A DNA stretch of 6,571 bases from Candidatus Culexmicrobium profundum. GTDB taxonomy: Archaea; Thermoproteota; Methanomethylicia; Culexarchaeales; Culexmicrobiaceae. Both the position numbers and the translations under genes were made by a program. The notes beneath the pieces are model-generated. The model was given only the letters and a program-made list of their open reading frames with translations, had not been told where the DNA came from and did no database searches. The DNA lies in NCBI GenBank assembly GCA_025061245.1, contig JANZKD010000099.1:1-6571 (forward strand), written 5' to 3'. Below are positions 5,838 to 6,571 of the stretch, piece after piece; the first letter of the stretch is position 1; every line of letters begins with the position of its first letter.

Positions 5838-5953
5838 GAGAACAACTTTTAGAAAAAGAAGAAAAAATTAAATGAAAAGTAAACGATGGTGAATATTATT
5901 TTCTTTCTAAGAAAGGCAAAAAATTACTGGAAGCTTATAAAAGAGTTCGTTAA
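5804..5953 (+). pseudogene. Possible C-terminal remnant of the membrane-protein gene, frame-shifted and with an in-frame TGA
   Basis: In the frame shifted from the ORF ending at 5837, the sequence reads ENFIRVVREQLLEKEEKIK, then TGA at 5873, then KVNDGEYYFLSKKGKKLL continuing to a TAA at 5951. The last part resembles the closing hairpin and helix of winged-helix proteins, where YYFLSKKGKKLLE-like segments are common, but this is a pattern impression and not a family match. One shift plus one stop in an otherwise protein-like frame points to decay. TGA serves as a true stop in rpl15e, rnp3, rnp2 and vapB here, so codon reassignment is unlikely. The alternative is chance coding likeness in Lys/Glu-rich AT-rich DNA. 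Confidence 0.3.
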
Positions 5954-6125
5954 AACAGCAGTTTCACTTTATGAGGGCTGAAACCACTATAGCATCGATT
6001 TCCTAGTCTTGCTTCTCAATAACCTTAGATAATTCGTGAAGTAAGCCTTGCCAATCATTCTTTTCATGTAAATTTCTATAAGATTTAATGCGAATCTAAG
6101 GGCGGCCTGAATACCAGTCGATCAC

Positions 6126-6147
6126 GGCTGAAATATGGATTTCAGCC
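6126..6147. repeat. Perfect 9-bp hairpin with a 4-base loop
   Basis: GGCTGAAAT (6126-6134), loop ATGG, ATTTCAGCC (6139-6147). The left arm octamer GGCTGAAA also occurs at 5976-5983. Neither side has the T-tract of a classical terminator. Confidence 0.6.
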
Positions 6148-6190
6148 TATAATCTCGAAGTAAACTATAATATTTAAATTCTCTACCTGC

Positions 6191-6206
6191 TTTAAGCATG
6201 CTTAAA
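6191..6206. promoter_or_regulatory. Perfect 16-bp palindrome, candidate protein-binding site
   Basis: TTTAAGCATGCTTAAA is identical on both strands with no spacer, the form expected of an operator for a homodimeric regulator rather than an RNA hairpin. It lies about 250 bases before the gene at 6457, too far for simple promoter blocking of that gene. What binds it cannot be said. Confidence 0.4.
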
Positions 6207-6250
6207 ACAAGGTTTACACATCAACAATAAAAATATGATAATGTCAATCT

Positions 6251-6279
6251 CTTTGGTGTATTAGCGAGGAACCGGCCCC
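6251..6279 (+). repeat. GC-rich direct repeat, copy 2
   Basis: CTTTGG at 6251-6256 and GCGAGGAACCGGCCCC at 6264-6279, same orientation as copy 1 at 4510-4549. Here GAGGA (6266-6270, with neighbouring bases) can pair with TCCTC just after the motif, a 5-bp stem absent from copy 1, and a pyrimidine-rich stretch follows. Confidence 0.55.
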
Positions 6280-6407
6280 TCCTCATGCTTTAGCTTTCTC
6301 TTAAATTTCGAATTTTGCATTTTTACATTTGGGATATTTTGAAAGTTATATTTCGTCAAAATTGAAGACTACAGTTCAATGAAAATGTAAGAATTTTTTA
6401 CAGAAAA

Positions 6408-6452
6408 TTTAATAATAAAATGTCACATTTAAGGTCTAGTAATTGGGAGTGA
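6408..6452 (+). promoter_or_regulatory. Promoter-like TATA and ribosome site for the gene at 6457
   Basis: TTTAATAATAAA at 6408-6419 is an acceptable archaeal TATA element about 43 bases before the ATG, and GGGAGTGA at 6445-6452 is a strong Shine-Dalgarno four bases before it. Confidence 0.45.
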
Positions 6453-6456
6453 AATC

Positions 6457-6571
6457 ATGTCCATGAATGTTGTTGAGAAGCTGAAAATTGTTGAGGAGAT
6501 TGTAAAGTTACCATGGTATGGGCTTGCTGGAATAACACATAATAAACTAATATATGTGTCAACTAGAGAAG
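6457..6571 (+). CDS. N-terminal fragment of an unidentified protein, cut by the window edge
   Basis: The first 38 codons of a gene running off the right end. ATG 6457 follows a strong GGGAGTGA site, and an in-frame TAA at 6430 limits the start; ATG 6463 is a weaker alternative. The visible sequence begins MSMNVVEKLKIVEEIVKLPW and continues through an AGITHNKLIYVSTRE segment. An amphipathic helix followed by a short strand-turn-strand resembles the first blade of the beta-propeller in S9-family peptidases (acylaminoacyl-peptidase type), but so little is visible that this is only a suggestion. No signal peptide is evident. Third codon positions are T/G-rich with one C in 38 codons, like the genes at the left end and unlike the RNase P genes. 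Confidence 0.7.
   Translation, partial: MSMNVVEKLKIVEEIVKLPWYGLAGITHNKLIYVSTRE

Larger units (their letters stand above)
5954..6456. other. About 500 bases with no convincing gene
   Basis: Neither strand has an ORF with a credible start, ribosome site and family resemblance. The longest open stretch noted is 44 codons on the - strand (6121-5987) without a good start. The stretch holds a 9-bp hairpin (6126-6147), a 16-bp palindrome (6191-6206), the second GC-rich motif (6264-6279) and the AT-rich upstream region of the gene at 6457. It looks like intergenic DNA with decayed material. Confidence 0.6.

Noticed and set aside
5886..5981. 30-codon + strand ORF starting at ATG 5886
   Set aside because: It overlaps the more protein-like frame ending at 5953, lacks a ribosome site, and is within chance length for AT-rich DNA.
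5987..6121. 44-codon open frame on the - strand with a helical-looking sequence
   Set aside because: It has no good start or ribosome site, and another - strand frame over the same bases looks equally protein-like, so the signal is not discriminating.
4510..6456. CRISPR array
   Set aside because: The repeats seen are two or three short or diverged copies at irregular distance; there is no regular repeat-spacer pattern.

Overview
The window reads as chromosomal DNA of an archaeon, most likely of the Thermoproteota/TACK side. Eukaryote-type ribosomal protein L15e, a PF01877 RNA-binding protein and the RNase P proteins Rpp30 and Pop5 lie in the conserved archaeal order. Promoters look like archaeal TATA boxes, GTG and TTG starts are common, and a VapBC pair of the type widespread in thermophilic archaea is present. 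The DNA is AT-rich. No rRNA, tRNA or CRISPR array was seen, so the lineage cannot be fixed more closely.

Layout. Positions 2-2132 hold two metabolic genes on the + strand, 16 bases apart: a 5'-truncated FAD/NAD(P)H flavoprotein of the CoA-disulfide reductase/NADH oxidase family and a short-form phosphoglycerate dehydrogenase (serA). Positions 2194-4509 hold the RNA-processing block: L15e, the PF01877 protein, then after a 108-base AT-rich gap with its own likely promoter, Rpp30 and Pop5, which overlap by four bases. In many archaea this block continues into proteasome and exosome genes, but here it stops at Pop5.

Positions 4510-6456 look like an accessory or decaying segment. It starts with a GC-rich hairpin directly after Pop5. 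Then come a - strand vapBC operon (vapB 5111-5359, vapC 4692-5114), a small predicted membrane ORF (5607-5837) that seems to be the front of a broken gene, and about 500 bases without a convincing gene that contain a perfect 9-bp hairpin and a perfect 16-bp palindrome. A GC-rich motif found next to the Pop5 stop recurs near the far end (6264-6279) in the same orientation, so two related direct repeats bracket the segment. The window ends in the first 38 codons of a + strand gene of unknown function starting at 6457.

How the genes fit together: Rpp30 and Pop5 are partner subunits of the RNase P holoenzyme, which matures the 5' ends of tRNAs. L15e and the PF01877 protein tie that module to ribosome and RNA metabolism. 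serA and the flavoprotein are redox and amino-acid metabolism neighbours whose co-transcription is plausible from spacing only. VapBC is a self-contained toxin-antitoxin unit pointing towards the RNase P genes.
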